Source of the DNA: JBKHYJ01 sp046565505 | GTDB taxonomy: Bacteria > Acidobacteriota > Blastocatellia > UBA7656 | Length of the DNA: 40,701 nucleotides | Reading direction: 5' to 3' | Assembly: GCA_046565505.1 (NCBI GenBank) | Contig: JBKHYJ010000093.1 | Location: 1-40,701 of the forward strand | Shown here: positions 7,921 through 16,539 of the stretch, in pieces | Position numbering within the stretch: position 1 is the stretch's first letter | Layout: every line of letters begins with the position of its first letter | The notes under the pieces: generated by a model | The model's database searches: none | What the model saw: the letters and a program-made list of their open reading frames with translations, nothing else | Told to the model about the DNA's origin: nothing | Position numbers and translations under genes: made by a program

Positions 7921-9465
7921 TTAGAAGGCCACTTGAATACGGCTCAGCACGACGAAGAAATTGCGGTCGCGCGGGTTCGGCGAGCGCGCGGGATCGTTGA
8001 ACCGCTCGAAGCCCAGGTCCAGCAGGTAACGAACGAAACGGTTGAAATAGACGTTGGGCCCGAAGAAGATCGTCTCCGCATGATTGGACTTCGAGGTGGC
8101 GTCGGATATTTGAAGCCTAGTGTAGCGGAACTTCAGCTCCCACGCGCCGAAGCCGGTCCTGCCAGACTCGTCCCCGAATAGATTATGCTTGGGTGCCACC
8201 GCGCCTGCTTCCGGCTTGTGTTCGCCCGTCAGCAGGTAGGTGAATTGGGCCGTATAGCCTTTCGCGACCACGCCCGGCAGGTCCGTGCCGCGCGGGCCGA
8301 GATTTTGCCGCTGCTGATTAGTCTGGTCGTATTCCGCGCGCAGGGCCGCAGGGCCTAACAGCCAGGTGAACTCGCCATTGGCGCGGATGTATTTGCCATT
8401 GATGGCGTCGGGCGCGAACCATGAGATGCTGCGGCTCTCCGTCTGCCCGCGCACGCTCGTGCCGCCGAAGCTGCGGCCCTGTGTGACCGCGCCCCCGAAG
8501 ATGAACCCCTTCGTCAAGAACTGATTGCCATTCCTCCACGGGGCGAACCTCAGCCGGACGGCGCTCTCCGGCGTCCCGTTGTTGTTCTGCGCCAGCAGGC
8601 CCTTGCCGTTGAACGAGCCGATCTGGTATTCGACCACGCCTTTGTCGATGACGCCTGACACCATCACGCCGGGGCTGCGGCTCGGCACGAGGTTGTTGAC
8701 CATGGAGCGTTCGACGAAGTCCTGAAAGACGTCGGAGCGGATCTCCTCCTGGCTGATCGGGACGCGGAATTGGCCGAAGGTGAATTGCAGCTCATCCGAG
8801 CGATGAATCCTGCCATAGAAATCGCGCAGGAGAGTGCTGGTCGTGTCGGCGAAATCGCCCTCGACCTTGTAGTCGAAATAGCGCTGGACTTTGCCCTCCA
8901 GCGCGAGCCTCGCCCGCCTGACGAGGAAAGTGTTCGGGGGGTGGGCGCCTGATTGATAGCCGCGGAAATCGAGCTGGCCGTAGCCCGTCAATTGAGTCTC
9001 GAACGCGCCGTCGGCGCTGCGCAAGACCGCATGATTTCTGTCCCACCCCGCGACGAGCGCGGGCTTTTCTTTGTCTTTATCGCGCGCGACGGGCGAAGAC
9101 GGCGGGTCGCTCTTTTGAGACTGACCGACTTCGAGCGGGGCCGCCCCCGGCTCGCCCCGGCGCATGGGTTCGGCATCGACTTTCAACGACGCGGGCGTCA
9201 GGCCGCGCGCCCTGAGGTCGAGGTCGTCAATGCGCTTCTGCATCTCCGCCATCGCCCGCTGCTGCTGCTCGACGAGCGACTGTAGCTGCTCAAGCTTAGA
9301 CTTCAACTGCTCCGCGTCACCTGCCGGCCTTTCCTCCGCCTTTGACTCGTCGGGCGCATTCGCCTTCCGGGCATTCGTTTGCGCATGGGTTGTCAGAATC
9401 GGCAACAGCAAAGCGGCCGCCGCCAACGCTAGATGAATGTGAAAACTGAAGGACCTAGATTTCAT
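7921..9465 (-). CDS. OprP/OprO-family outer-membrane porin in the sulfate operon
   Basis: A 514-residue protein with a signal peptide (about 1-29, ending THA-Q), an acidic linker, and a coiled coil at about 50-90 (repeated LEQLQSLVEQQQ and MQKRIDDLD) as in trimeric OprP-like porins. A long beta-barrel region follows, with alternating aromatic strands, and the protein ends in a C-terminal Phe (RIQVAF), the normal signal for outer-membrane assembly. The ribosome site AGGAGAG lies directly upstream of the ATG. It sits between cysW and cysA on the same strand, with gaps of 146 and 140 bases, so I infer that it lets sulfate or another oxyanion cross the outer membrane for the same transporter. The known family includes phosphate- and pyrophosphate-selective porins; sulfate specificity is from context only. 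Confidence 0.85.
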   Translation of the reverse strand: MKSRSFSFHIHLALAAAALLLPILTTHAQTNARKANAPDESKAEERPAGDAEQLKSKLEQLQSLVEQQQRAMAEMQKRIDDLDLRARGLTPASLKVDAEPMRRGEPGAAPLEVGQSQKSDPPSSPVARDKDKEKPALVAGWDRNHAVLRSADGAFETQLTGYGQLDFRGYQSGAHPPNTFLVRRARLALEGKVQRYFDYKVEGDFADTTSTLLRDFYGRIHRSDELQFTFGQFRVPISQEEIRSDVFQDFVERSMVNNLVPSRSPGVMVSGVIDKGVVEYQIGSFNGKGLLAQNNNGTPESAVRLRFAPWRNGNQFLTKGFIFGGAVTQGRSFGGTSVRGQTESRSISWFAPDAINGKYIRANGEFTWLLGPAALRAEYDQTNQQRQNLGPRGTDLPGVVAKGYTAQFTYLLTGEHKPEAGAVAPKHNLFGDESGRTGFGAWELKFRYTRLQISDATSKSNHAETIFFGPNVYFNRFVRYLLDLGFERFNDPARSPNPRDRNFFVVLSRIQVAF

Positions 9466-9611
9466 AAACTCTCCTCTGAATTGTAACGACAGCCATCGTG
9501 GCTGACCGGATTGTCTAAGGCGATGGTGGATTCGGGCGTTCGGCGGCCGGGCTCCGGCAGCCGCTCAGCGGACTCCCCGAGGGCAAGCACTCCGCAACAA
9601 CCTCCCCGTAA

Positions 9612-10505
9612 TCAGCTCTCTTCAGTCCGCTTCTTAAGGGACTCTATGACCATTAAAACTACGAACGAGATGGCCGCGAGCACAACGGCCATCGCATTCG
9701 CGCCTACGTAGTTCCGGTCGTCGAGTGATCGGAAGATGAAGAGGGTCGAAGTTTCCGTAAGGCGGCTCACACCCCCGCTGACGACCAGCACCGCGCCGAT
9801 CTCGCCGACCGCGCGCGCGAACGTGAGCGACACGCCGTAGAACAACCCCCATTTGATCGCGGGCAGCGTGACGCGCCGGAAGGTCTGCAATCGGCTCGCC
9901 CCCATCGTGTAAGCCGCGCTCTCCTGGTCCGCGCTCACCTGCGCGAGGACTGGCATCACCTCGCGAATGACGAAGGGCAGCGATATGAAGATCGTCGCCA
10001 GCAACATGCCCGGCAGGGCGAAGACTACTTTGACCCCGAGCGCGTCTATGGCCGGCGTGAGCCACCCGTTGCGGCCGAACAACAGTATGAGCATGAACCC
10101 GGCTATGACGGGCGAGACGGCGAATGGCGCGTCAACCAGCCCGTTGACGATCCGCTTCCCTCTGAAATCGTCGCGCACCAGCACCCACGCCACGCACATC
10201 CCGAAGGCGGTGTTGATCGCGGTGGCCGCCACCGCCAGGATAAGCGTGAGCTTCAGCGAGGCAAGCGCGTCGGCCGACGTGACCTGGCGTATGAATCCGG
10301 CGGCCCCTTCCCCGAGCGCGCTCCAAAGTATCGTCACGAGGGGGCCGACGAGCAGGCCCGCCGCGTAAAGCAGCGCGAGCGCGATCAGCGCGTACTCGAC
10401 TACGCGCCGGCGCGAGGGCGACCCGCCCGACCTGGCCGGCTTCAGTGCCGCCTCGGGCGACAGGGGCGCGGCCGGGCTCGCGTTGTCGGCCTCAATTCGC
10501 GACAT
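9612..10505 (-). CDS. cysW: Sulfate ABC transporter permease CysW
   Basis: An inner-membrane permease subunit of 297 residues that pairs with CysT to form the sulfate channel. About six membrane helices are visible, the first at about residues 36-58, and the cytoplasmic EAA loop (ESAAYTMGASRLQTFRR) docks onto CysA. The N-terminus has a Pro/Ala-rich extension. Its start overlaps the end of cysT by 14 bases, which suggests translational coupling. The SESAA-type loop and gene order identify it as CysW rather than ModB, although these permeases are closely related. Confidence 0.92.
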   Translation of the reverse strand: MSRIEADNASPAAPLSPEAALKPARSGGSPSRRRVVEYALIALALLYAAGLLVGPLVTILWSALGEGAAGFIRQVTSADALASLKLTLILAVAATAINTAFGMCVAWVLVRDDFRGKRIVNGLVDAPFAVSPVIAGFMLILLFGRNGWLTPAIDALGVKVVFALPGMLLATIFISLPFVIREVMPVLAQVSADQESAAYTMGASRLQTFRRVTLPAIKWGLFYGVSLTFARAVGEIGAVLVVSGGVSRLTETSTLFIFRSLDDRNYVGANAMAVVLAAISFVVLMVIESLKKRTEES

Positions 10506-11370
10506 GCCCCCTCCGGCCGCGGCCCTGCATCCACTCGACCAACAGAATCAGGGTGAACGAAAGCGCGAGCAGCAATATTGACATCGAGCTGGCCCCGCGC
10601 TGGTTCTGCGACTCGATCTGCTGGTAGACGTAGACGGGCGCGGCGAGCGTTCGCATGGGGATATTCCCCGCGATTACGACTATGGACCCGAACTCGCCGA
10701 GCGAGCGGGCGAAGGTCAGCAGCGACCCCGTGATAATGGCGGGAGTTATCGCGGGTAATACGACACGGCGGAACGTGACCCACTTTGAAGCGCCTATCGT
10801 GTAGGCGGCCTCCTCTTGCCCTTGCTCGGCCTCCATCAGCACGGGCTGAACCGTGCGAATCACGAACGGGTACGTCACGACTAACAGCGCGAGGACTATG
10901 CCGGGCGTCGCAAAGATGATCTGGACTCCCTGCGAGGCCAGCCAGGCCCCTAGCGTACGCTGCGGCCCATACAGGGCCACGAGCATGACCCCCGTGACGA
11001 GGGTAGGGATCGCGAAAGGCATGTCTATAATCCCGTTCAGCAGCCCCCGCCCGTAGAAGCGGTAGCGCACGAGCACGTAAGCCGTCAGCGTACCCATGAC
11101 GGCGTTGATCGCCGTGACGATTACGGCCATAGTCAAGGTGAGCTTGAGCGCGGAGAAAGCGAGCGGCGACGCGATGTCCCGCCAGAAGACGGCCGGCCCA
11201 TCCTTGAGGCCGTTCTCGATGATCGCAGACAGAGGCAGCACCACTATGAAGGCCAGGTAGCTGATGGCGGCGGCCCTGAGACCCCACTTGCCCCAGGGCA
11301 AGCGGCCCCGCGGGGCGCCCGATGCCGCGGCGGGTCCGGGCGAATCGACATTTGCCGGCGCGACGTTCAT
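10492..11370 (-). CDS. cysT: Sulfate ABC transporter permease CysT (CysU)
   Basis: A 292-residue inner-membrane permease. The frame is open further upstream, but the ATG at 11370 starts 2 bases after the cysP stop codon, and the longer version would read through cysP in another frame, so 11370 is chosen. The N-terminal 28 residues are soluble, then about six membrane helices follow (first at about 31-52). The EAA loop reads EEAAYTIGASKWVTFRR, the docking site for CysA. The last residues overlap cysW. Tight packing (2-base gap to cysP, 14-base overlap with cysW) shows one transcription and translation unit. Confidence 0.92.
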   Translation of the reverse strand: MNVAPANVDSPGPAAASGAPRGRLPWGKWGLRAAAISYLAFIVVLPLSAIIENGLKDGPAVFWRDIASPLAFSALKLTLTMAVIVTAINAVMGTLTAYVLVRYRFYGRGLLNGIIDMPFAIPTLVTGVMLVALYGPQRTLGAWLASQGVQIIFATPGIVLALLVVTYPFVIRTVQPVLMEAEQGQEEAAYTIGASKWVTFRRVVLPAITPAIITGSLLTFARSLGEFGSIVVIAGNIPMRTLAAPVYVYQQIESQNQRGASSMSILLLALSFTLILLVEWMQGRGRRGHVAN

Positions 11371-11372
11371 AG

Positions 11373-12431
11373 TTATCGGTGCAGCCCTTCGATGGCCCTG
11401 GTGTAGACGCCCTGAGGGCCATATATCTCGTCGGTCACCCTCTTCCACCCACCGAGGAAATCTATCTTCCACAGGTCCTCGACCGGCGGGTACTGCCCCT
11501 TGACCTCTTCGCTTACCCTCGGGTCGACGGGCCTCAGCCCGTACTTCGCGAAACCGCGCTGCGCTTCTTCGCCCCACAGGAAATCGAGGAAAGCCTGTGC
11601 GACCTCGCGCACGCCATGCTTATCGACGTACTTGTCCACGAGCGCCACGGGGTTCTCGATCAGGATCGTCGAGCGCGGGATTACGTAGTCATAGTTCTGC
11701 CCGCCCTGCTTGCCGACAAGCACCTCGTTTTCGTAAGTGATGGCCGCGTCGCCCAGGCCTTTCTCGTAAGTGGTGATCGATTCGCGCGCGCCTCTATCCA
11801 TGACAGAGACGTTGCGGAATACGCCCTTCAAGAACTCCTCTGCGGCGGCCCTGTCGTCCTTGGCGACGCCCGCGAACCCCCTGAGCGCCGCGCCATACAT
11901 CGCGTTGATATTCCACTGCGCGCCGCCGGATGTTTTGGGGTCTGGAGTCAAGACGTTCAGCCCCGGCCGGGCCAGGTCGGGCCAGTCTTTGATGCCTTTC
12001 GGGTTGCCCTGCCTGACTGCGATCACGACTATTGAGGTGCTCACCATCCCGCCATTAGGTTTCGATTTCCAGTCGTGCGTGATCAGGCCGGCTTCGGCTA
12101 TCCTGTCCACGTCGGCTTCGAGCGACAGCGCGGCGATGTCGGCCTCGAACCCGCCGATGATAGCCCGTGACTGCGCGCCGCTGCCTTGGTACGACTCTTG
12201 AAATTCAACGGTCTGGCCGGTCTTTTCTTTCCAGTATTTTTGAAACGCGGGGATGACGGCTTTGCCGTATGCTTCGCGCGGAGTCGTGTACCCGCCGAGC
12301 ACCAGAGTGATTTCGCCGCCCGCTGGCGACGGCCCCGTGCACGACTGGAGCGCGACGCCTAGAGTCAAGAGTACCGCCGCCAAACCAACGCCGAGCCGCC
12401 CGCCCGTCCTTTTATCCGCCCTTCCGATCAT
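11373..12431 (-). CDS. Sulfate-binding lipoprotein (Sbp/CysP family)
   Basis: A 352-residue substrate-binding protein of the sulfate/thiosulfate ABC transporter. It has a positively charged N-terminus, a hydrophobic stretch and a lipobox L-Q-S-C31, so it is probably a lipoprotein held at the inner membrane. The mature part has the family's opening strand (TLVLGGYTTPREAYGK), the SYQGSGAQSRAI phosphate-loop-like segment that binds the oxyanion, the DIAALSLEADVD motif and DAAITYENE. Cys31 is the only clear lipidation site. It is the first gene of the operon and is preceded by a long leader with a promoter, a ydaO-type riboswitch and a terminator. A weak GGGGG ribosome site precedes the ATG. Sbp and CysP are not easily told apart, so no symbol is given. 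Confidence 0.93.
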   Translation of the reverse strand: MIGRADKRTGGRLGVGLAAVLLTLGVALQSCTGPSPAGGEITLVLGGYTTPREAYGKAVIPAFQKYWKEKTGQTVEFQESYQGSGAQSRAIIGGFEADIAALSLEADVDRIAEAGLITHDWKSKPNGGMVSTSIVVIAVRQGNPKGIKDWPDLARPGLNVLTPDPKTSGGAQWNINAMYGAALRGFAGVAKDDRAAAEEFLKGVFRNVSVMDRGARESITTYEKGLGDAAITYENEVLVGKQGGQNYDYVIPRSTILIENPVALVDKYVDKHGVREVAQAFLDFLWGEEAQRGFAKYGLRPVDPRVSEEVKGQYPPVEDLWKIDFLGGWKRVTDEIYGPQGVYTRAIEGLHR

Positions 12432-12533
12432 TCAGTTCTACCCCCAACCGAGTTTAGAAATTACTGGCGTCCGCGAATCTCGACCGCTTAGATTGAATCA
12501 AGGAGGGAATCGCGCGCTGAGGTGGAATAGGAA

Positions 12534-12564
12534 AAGGGCGCGGAGCAAAACGCCCCACGCCCTT
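12534..12564 (-). terminator. Intrinsic terminator between riboswitch and cysP
   Basis: Read on the minus strand: AAGGGCGUGG pairs with CCGCGCCCUU (one mismatch) around an 11-base loop and runs into UUUUCC. It lies 33 bases after the riboswitch core and about 100 bases before the cysP start, the usual place of a riboswitch-controlled terminator. The short U tract makes it moderate in strength. Confidence 0.65.
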
Positions 12565-12597
12565 ATAAATCCGGCCGCAGGTGATTGCCCTTCCGTT

Positions 12598-12745
12598 AAG
12601 CCTGCGAGGTTAGCTGACGGGCTTGGGCTGGAAGTACCCTACGCGAACCTGGTTCGCGATACGCCCCGCGTTCCGCTTGGCGGAACCGTGGTTCCCCCGC
12701 GTTACTCGTCGGGAGCTTACTTGGCGCCGCGAGCAACTTCGGCAG
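12598..12745 (-). promoter_or_regulatory. ydaO/yuaA-type c-di-AMP riboswitch in the cysP leader
   Basis: The minus-strand RNA carries the hallmark 3' segment CCCGUCAGCUAACCUCGC (12604-12621) and the upstream core GGGGGAACC (12690-12698), as in known ydaO RNAs. Predicted helices are all present. P1 GCC (12741-12743) pairs with GGC (12600-12602). A variable hairpin GUUGCUCG (12730-12737) pairs with CGAGUAAC (12701-12708). The long-range helix GCGGGG (12695-12700) pairs with CCUCGC (12604-12609). Hairpin GUUCCGC/GCGGAAC lies at 12670-12686, and CGCGAA/UUCGCG at 12642-12658 is followed by UAGGGUACUU. Known ydaO RNAs bind cyclic di-AMP and usually turn genes off when it is high. Here the next gene is cysP of the sulfate operon, an unusual target. 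I am confident of the class from memory of the consensus; no covariance search was run. Confidence 0.88.
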
Positions 12746-12765
12746 ACAAACTGTTAACGTCGGAA

Positions 12766-12794
12766 TTATTACGCAGGGGCGGAAGCCGTGTCAA
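12766..12794 (-). promoter_or_regulatory. Sigma70-like promoter of the riboswitch-sulfate operon
   Basis: On the minus strand TTGACA (12789-12794), a spacer of exactly 17 bases, then TAATAA (12766-12771). Transcription should start near 12759, just before the riboswitch. It lies downstream of the small secreted gene at 12832, so the sulfate operon has its own promoter. Confidence 0.75.
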
Positions 12795-12831
12795 AAAAAT
12801 CTTCGGCCGCCGCGGCAATTCGACCGGCCGG

Positions 12832-13227
12832 CTAAACTAATTTAAGCTTCACGCCGAGCCTGTCGCAGTAAGCCTTTATGCTCTTAATCCTCTTGCGAGA
12901 TGGCATCTTTAAATCGACCCGCTGGCCCGACTTCGGCCTCTCGATGTTGGGTGGCGCATCAGACATCCAGAAAACCTCTTCCCCCCTCGGAAGATTTTTA
13001 AGCGCGGACTTCAGCGCCGCGTCACCCACCCGAACGTCCTTATTAAGCATGATCTCTTCATATGTCTTGGAACGATTAGTACCCGCGAGGATCGAGTAAT
13101 GCCATTTGCCCTTCGACTTCCAGCTATACAGCTCGTAGCCTTTAAGCCCTGGCCGCCGGACCTGCCCCTGCGCGGCGGCGGCAATAAGCAGCAGGATCGC
13201 TGCCGCGATCACCTTCCTGTGATGCAT
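12832..13227 (-). CDS. Small secreted basic protein of unknown function
   Basis: A 131-residue protein with a clear signal peptide (about 1-21, ending AQG-Q). The mature part is basic and has a pattern YELYSWKSKGKWHYSILAGTNR, then a middle segment KTYEEIML, and ends with KIKSIKAYCDRLGVKLKLV-like helix and strand. I do not recognise a family. The ribosome site GGAGG stands right before the ATG. It is probably periplasmic or secreted. It lies 43 bases after the pepP stop codon region on the same strand, so it could be co-transcribed with pepP. Confidence 0.7.
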   Translation of the reverse strand: MHHRKVIAAAILLLIAAAAQGQVRRPGLKGYELYSWKSKGKWHYSILAGTNRSKTYEEIMLNKDVRVGDAALKSALKNLPRGEEVFWMSDAPPNIERPKSGQRVDLKMPSRKRIKSIKAYCDRLGVKLKLV

Positions 13228-13270
13228 GAATCCTCCTTGGCGCTCGGGCCACGTAAAAGAAGCGGCCGGT

Positions 13271-14608
13271 TCATTCGCCCAGGTGCGCGCCCATCATCAG
13301 CCCTTCGATCTCTTCGATGGTCTTGGGGACGCGCGCGGAAAGGACTTCGTTGCCGCCGTCGGTTACGAGAACGTCGTCTTCTATTCTCACGCCTATGCCG
13401 CGGTAACGGGAGTCGACGCCCTCCGCGTCCTCGGCTATGTAAAGGCCCGGCTCGACCGTAAGCACCATGCCGGGCTCGAGCTTGCGCCACTCGTCGGCGA
13501 CTTTGTATGGCCCCGCGTCATGCACGTCCATCCCCAGCCAATGACTCGTGCGGTGCATGTAGAATTTCTTGTACTCGCCATCCTCTATGAGCTTCTCGGC
13601 CTCGCCCTCCAGCAGCCCCAGCCGCAGCATCCCCTCGGTCAACACACGCACGGCCCTGTCATGCGGCTCGATGAAAGTTGCCCCCGGCCGCACGGCTTCT
13701 ATGGCCGCCAGGTGAGCGTCGAGCACAATCTGATAGACCGCCGCCTGGTCTTCCGTGAAACTCCCCCCGGCCGGGTACGTCCTGGTCACGTCGCCCGTGT
13801 AATAACCGAACTCCGCGCCCGCGTCTATCAGGAGCAAGTCGCCGTCTTCGATGCGCCGGTTGTTGGCCGTGTAGTGCAAGACGGTGGCGTTGGCCCCCGA
13901 CGCCACGATGGGCGGGTAGCCCATGCGCGGGCTGCCGTTCTTGCGGAAGACGTACCGCAGCGCCGCCTCGATCTCGTACTCGTACGCGGCGGGCCTGAGC
14001 GCGCGCAGGGCGGCCATGTGGCCCTCGCATGATATGTCCACGGCGCGGCGCAAGAGATCAAGGTCGCCCCCCGTTTTAATGAGCCGCATCTCGTGCAGCG
14101 TCTCGGCCGGGTCGATGATTGACGTGGGGCCGAAGCCATTACGCTGCCGCTCCCGCTGAGCCTTCCGCATAAAGGCGGCCACCCGCTCGTCGAAAAGCGG
14201 GTCCGCGAAGCGGTAATAAATTCTCTCCGCCTTCCCCACGAGCTTCGGCAGTTCTTCGTCCAGCTTATCTATCGTGAAGGCGGCGTCGGCCCCGTAGTCG
14301 CGCTTCGCCCCCTCTTCGCCCGCGCGCCGGCCGGTCCACACTTCGCGCTCGCGGTCTTTGGGTTGAACGAACAGGACGAAGCGATGCTCTGCGTTGCCGG
14401 GGGCAAGTACCGCGACCGCGTTCGGCTCTTCAAACCCCGTGAGGTAGTAGAAGTCCGTGTCCTGCCGGTACTCATGCTCGACGTCGTTGTTTCGCACGGC
14501 CGTGGGGGCGCTCGGGAAGATGGCGACCCCGCCGCCGATGCGTCTCATGAATTCTTCGCGGCGCCGGTTCATCTGCTCGGCCGCGGCGGCGCCCAGGGTA
14601 GTTGTCAT
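13271..14608 (-). CDS. pepP: Xaa-Pro aminopeptidase (aminopeptidase P)
   Basis: A 445-residue M24B metallopeptidase that removes the first residue when proline is second. The N-terminal AMP_N domain (about 10-160) contains the DTDFYYLTGF motif, and the pita-bread catalytic domain follows (about 180-440). The five metal ligands are present: D262, D273, H356, E386 and E410, in LIDAGAE, TGDVTRTYP, HRTSHWLG, TVEPGLY and VRIEDD. Length and motifs match active bacterial PepP. No signal peptide is seen, so it is cytoplasmic. It is transcribed divergently from the polymerase gene across about 130 bases. Confidence 0.95.
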   Translation of the reverse strand: MTTTLGAAAAEQMNRRREEFMRRIGGGVAIFPSAPTAVRNNDVEHEYRQDTDFYYLTGFEEPNAVAVLAPGNAEHRFVLFVQPKDREREVWTGRRAGEEGAKRDYGADAAFTIDKLDEELPKLVGKAERIYYRFADPLFDERVAAFMRKAQRERQRNGFGPTSIIDPAETLHEMRLIKTGGDLDLLRRAVDISCEGHMAALRALRPAAYEYEIEAALRYVFRKNGSPRMGYPPIVASGANATVLHYTANNRRIEDGDLLLIDAGAEFGYYTGDVTRTYPAGGSFTEDQAAVYQIVLDAHLAAIEAVRPGATFIEPHDRAVRVLTEGMLRLGLLEGEAEKLIEDGEYKKFYMHRTSHWLGMDVHDAGPYKVADEWRKLEPGMVLTVEPGLYIAEDAEGVDSRYRGIGVRIEDDVLVTDGGNEVLSARVPKTIEEIEGLMMGAHLGE

Positions 14609-14737
14609 TCGTCACCCACTCACTATCAAAAACTAATTGCGCCTCGACAATCTTGGTGCGAGAATTTTCAATCAACTATATCGAGCGCGCGAGATGTAGC
14701 GCAAGCTTGCGGCTCCGCTACATGAAAGGCAGGCCCA

Positions 14738-16492
14738 GTGAGCAGAACACCCTTCACCGTAATCACGGACGCGGCGGCCCTGGAACGGGCCGTGGGAGGC
14801 ATTTCCGGCCATCCGGTAATCGGCGTCGATACGGAGACGACGGGGCTTGACGCGTACCGCAGCCGTGTCCGGTTGCTGCAGGTCGCCACCCCCGACCATT
14901 CGTACGTCTTCGACCTCTTAGAGGTCCGCGCGTTCGACCATGCCGCGCTGCGCGGCATCATATCGTCGCCCTTCCCGACGAAGGTCTTCCACAACGCCAA
15001 ATTCGACGCCAAGATGCTGTTGCATCACTTCGGCCTTGAGGTGCGCGGGGTGTTCGACACACTGCTCGCGAGCCAGTTGATCGGCGCGGGGCGGAGCGAA
15101 GGCGGGCATGGCCTTGCGGCCGTCAGCGACCGCCACCTGGGCGAGCTTGTGGATAAATCGATGCAAGTCAGCGATTGGTCGAGCGCGCTCTCCGCCGCGC
15201 AGTACGAGTACGCGGCGAAGGACGCGGCGCTCATGCTCCCGCTTCGCGATTCTCTGGCCGAAAAGCTCGCGGCGCTGGGGCTGGAAGACGCGGCGAAGAT
15301 CGAATTTGAATGCGTGCTACCCATCTCCGCGATGGAGCTTGCCGGCATGGCGATTGACGGCGACTGCTGGCGCAGGCTTGTCGTAGACGTGGAGCGCGCG
15401 CATGAGGCGCTCTCGGTCGAACTCAAGCGAGAGCTCGCGGCGGGCGTGCCGCAGCTTTCGCTTTTTGACGAGCCGCCGAACATCAACCTCGACAGCCCTA
15501 CGCAGATAATCGGGACGCTCGCCCGGATGGGCATTAAGGTCGAAGGGACCCGGAGCTGGCAGCTTCAGCCGCTCGCCAAGGATTACCCGGCAGTCGCGAA
15601 GCTGCTCGAATACCGCGGCGTACAAAAGGCGCTTTCGAGCTACGGGCTGTCGCTGCTGAACCACATTCATCCGGTCACGGGCCGCATACACCCGGACTTC
15701 CGGCAGATCGGCGCGACGGGCGGGAGGATGAGCTGCTCGGAGCCCAACCTGCAGCAGGTGCCGAACACGCCCGAGTACCGCTCATGCTTCCGCGCGCCGG
15801 CGGGCCGAAAACTGGTGATCGCCGACTACTCTCAAATCGAACTCAGAATACTCGCGGACTGGTCGCAGGACACGGCCCTTGTGAAAGCTTTGCTGTCGGG
15901 CGAAGACCTTCATTGCGTGACGGCCAGCCAGATGTTCGGCATACCGTTGGAGCAGGTCACTAAGCACCAGCGCGCGGCGGCGAAGCAACTCAACTACGGA
16001 ATCATGTATGGGCTCGGCGCGCCGGGACTGGCGGCGCGGATCGACTGCCCGACGGAGGAGGCGGAGGGGCTCATCCGAAAATACTTCGCGGCATACAGCG
16101 GCGTTGCTACTTTCCTGCGCGAGGCGGCGGACCGCGCCATTAAAGACCGTGAAAGCCGCACGCGGTCGGGCCGTTTGATATCCTTCACCTTCGACCCGAA
16201 TGACCGTTCGCAGGTGGCGGCCAACCAGCGATTGGGCAAGAACGCCCCCATACAAGGCAGCAGCGCCGACATCATAAAGCGCGCGCTCGCGCTGCTCTAC
16301 GACGCGCTAAAGCCGCTCGGGGCGCGGATGGTGAATTGCATACACGACGAGATAGTAGTCGAGGTCGCCGAAGCCGAGGCCCGGGAGTGCGCGGCCATTC
16401 TTGAGCAGGAGATGGTCCGGGCGGCGCGCGAGTTCATACGGAGCGTGCCTGTCACTGTAGATACGGCGATAGGGGATGCGTGGCTGAAGTAG
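14738..16492 (+). CDS. Family-A DNA polymerase without 5' nuclease domain
   Basis: A 584-residue DNA polymerase I-like protein consisting of a DnaQ-like 3'-5' exonuclease and a polymerase domain. It lacks the roughly 300-residue 5' nuclease of E. coli PolA. Exonuclease motifs are intact: D31-T-E33, FHNAKFD, and the final Y-x3-D in YAAKD. Polymerase motif A is D363-YSQIELR, motif B R412-x3-K416-x2-N-Y420-G-x2-Y424, and motif C H536-D537-E538. Tyr420 sits where E. coli has Phe762, as in T7 polymerase. A second polymerase I elsewhere would be expected to supply the nuclease. The start is GTG at 14738, with AAAGGCAGG shortly upstream; an ATG at 14722 is out of frame. Its role in repair or replication gap filling is inferred. 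Confidence 0.93.
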   Translation: MSRTPFTVITDAAALERAVGGISGHPVIGVDTETTGLDAYRSRVRLLQVATPDHSYVFDLLEVRAFDHAALRGIISSPFPTKVFHNAKFDAKMLLHHFGLEVRGVFDTLLASQLIGAGRSEGGHGLAAVSDRHLGELVDKSMQVSDWSSALSAAQYEYAAKDAALMLPLRDSLAEKLAALGLEDAAKIEFECVLPISAMELAGMAIDGDCWRRLVVDVERAHEALSVELKRELAAGVPQLSLFDEPPNINLDSPTQIIGTLARMGIKVEGTRSWQLQPLAKDYPAVAKLLEYRGVQKALSSYGLSLLNHIHPVTGRIHPDFRQIGATGGRMSCSEPNLQQVPNTPEYRSCFRAPAGRKLVIADYSQIELRILADWSQDTALVKALLSGEDLHCVTASQMFGIPLEQVTKHQRAAAKQLNYGIMYGLGAPGLAARIDCPTEEAEGLIRKYFAAYSGVATFLREAADRAIKDRESRTRSGRLISFTFDPNDRSQVAANQRLGKNAPIQGSSADIIKRALALLYDALKPLGARMVNCIHDEIVVEVAEAEARECAAILEQEMVRAAREFIRSVPVTVDTAIGDAWLK

Positions 16493-16539
16493 GCCCGCGC
16501 GAGCCGCCAGGTATACTTCGACCGGGGCGTTAACTTCGA

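Noticed and set aside
11371..11577. Upstream extension of cysT
   Set aside because: It would overlap the end of cysP in another frame; the ATG at 11370 is 2 bases after the cysP stop.
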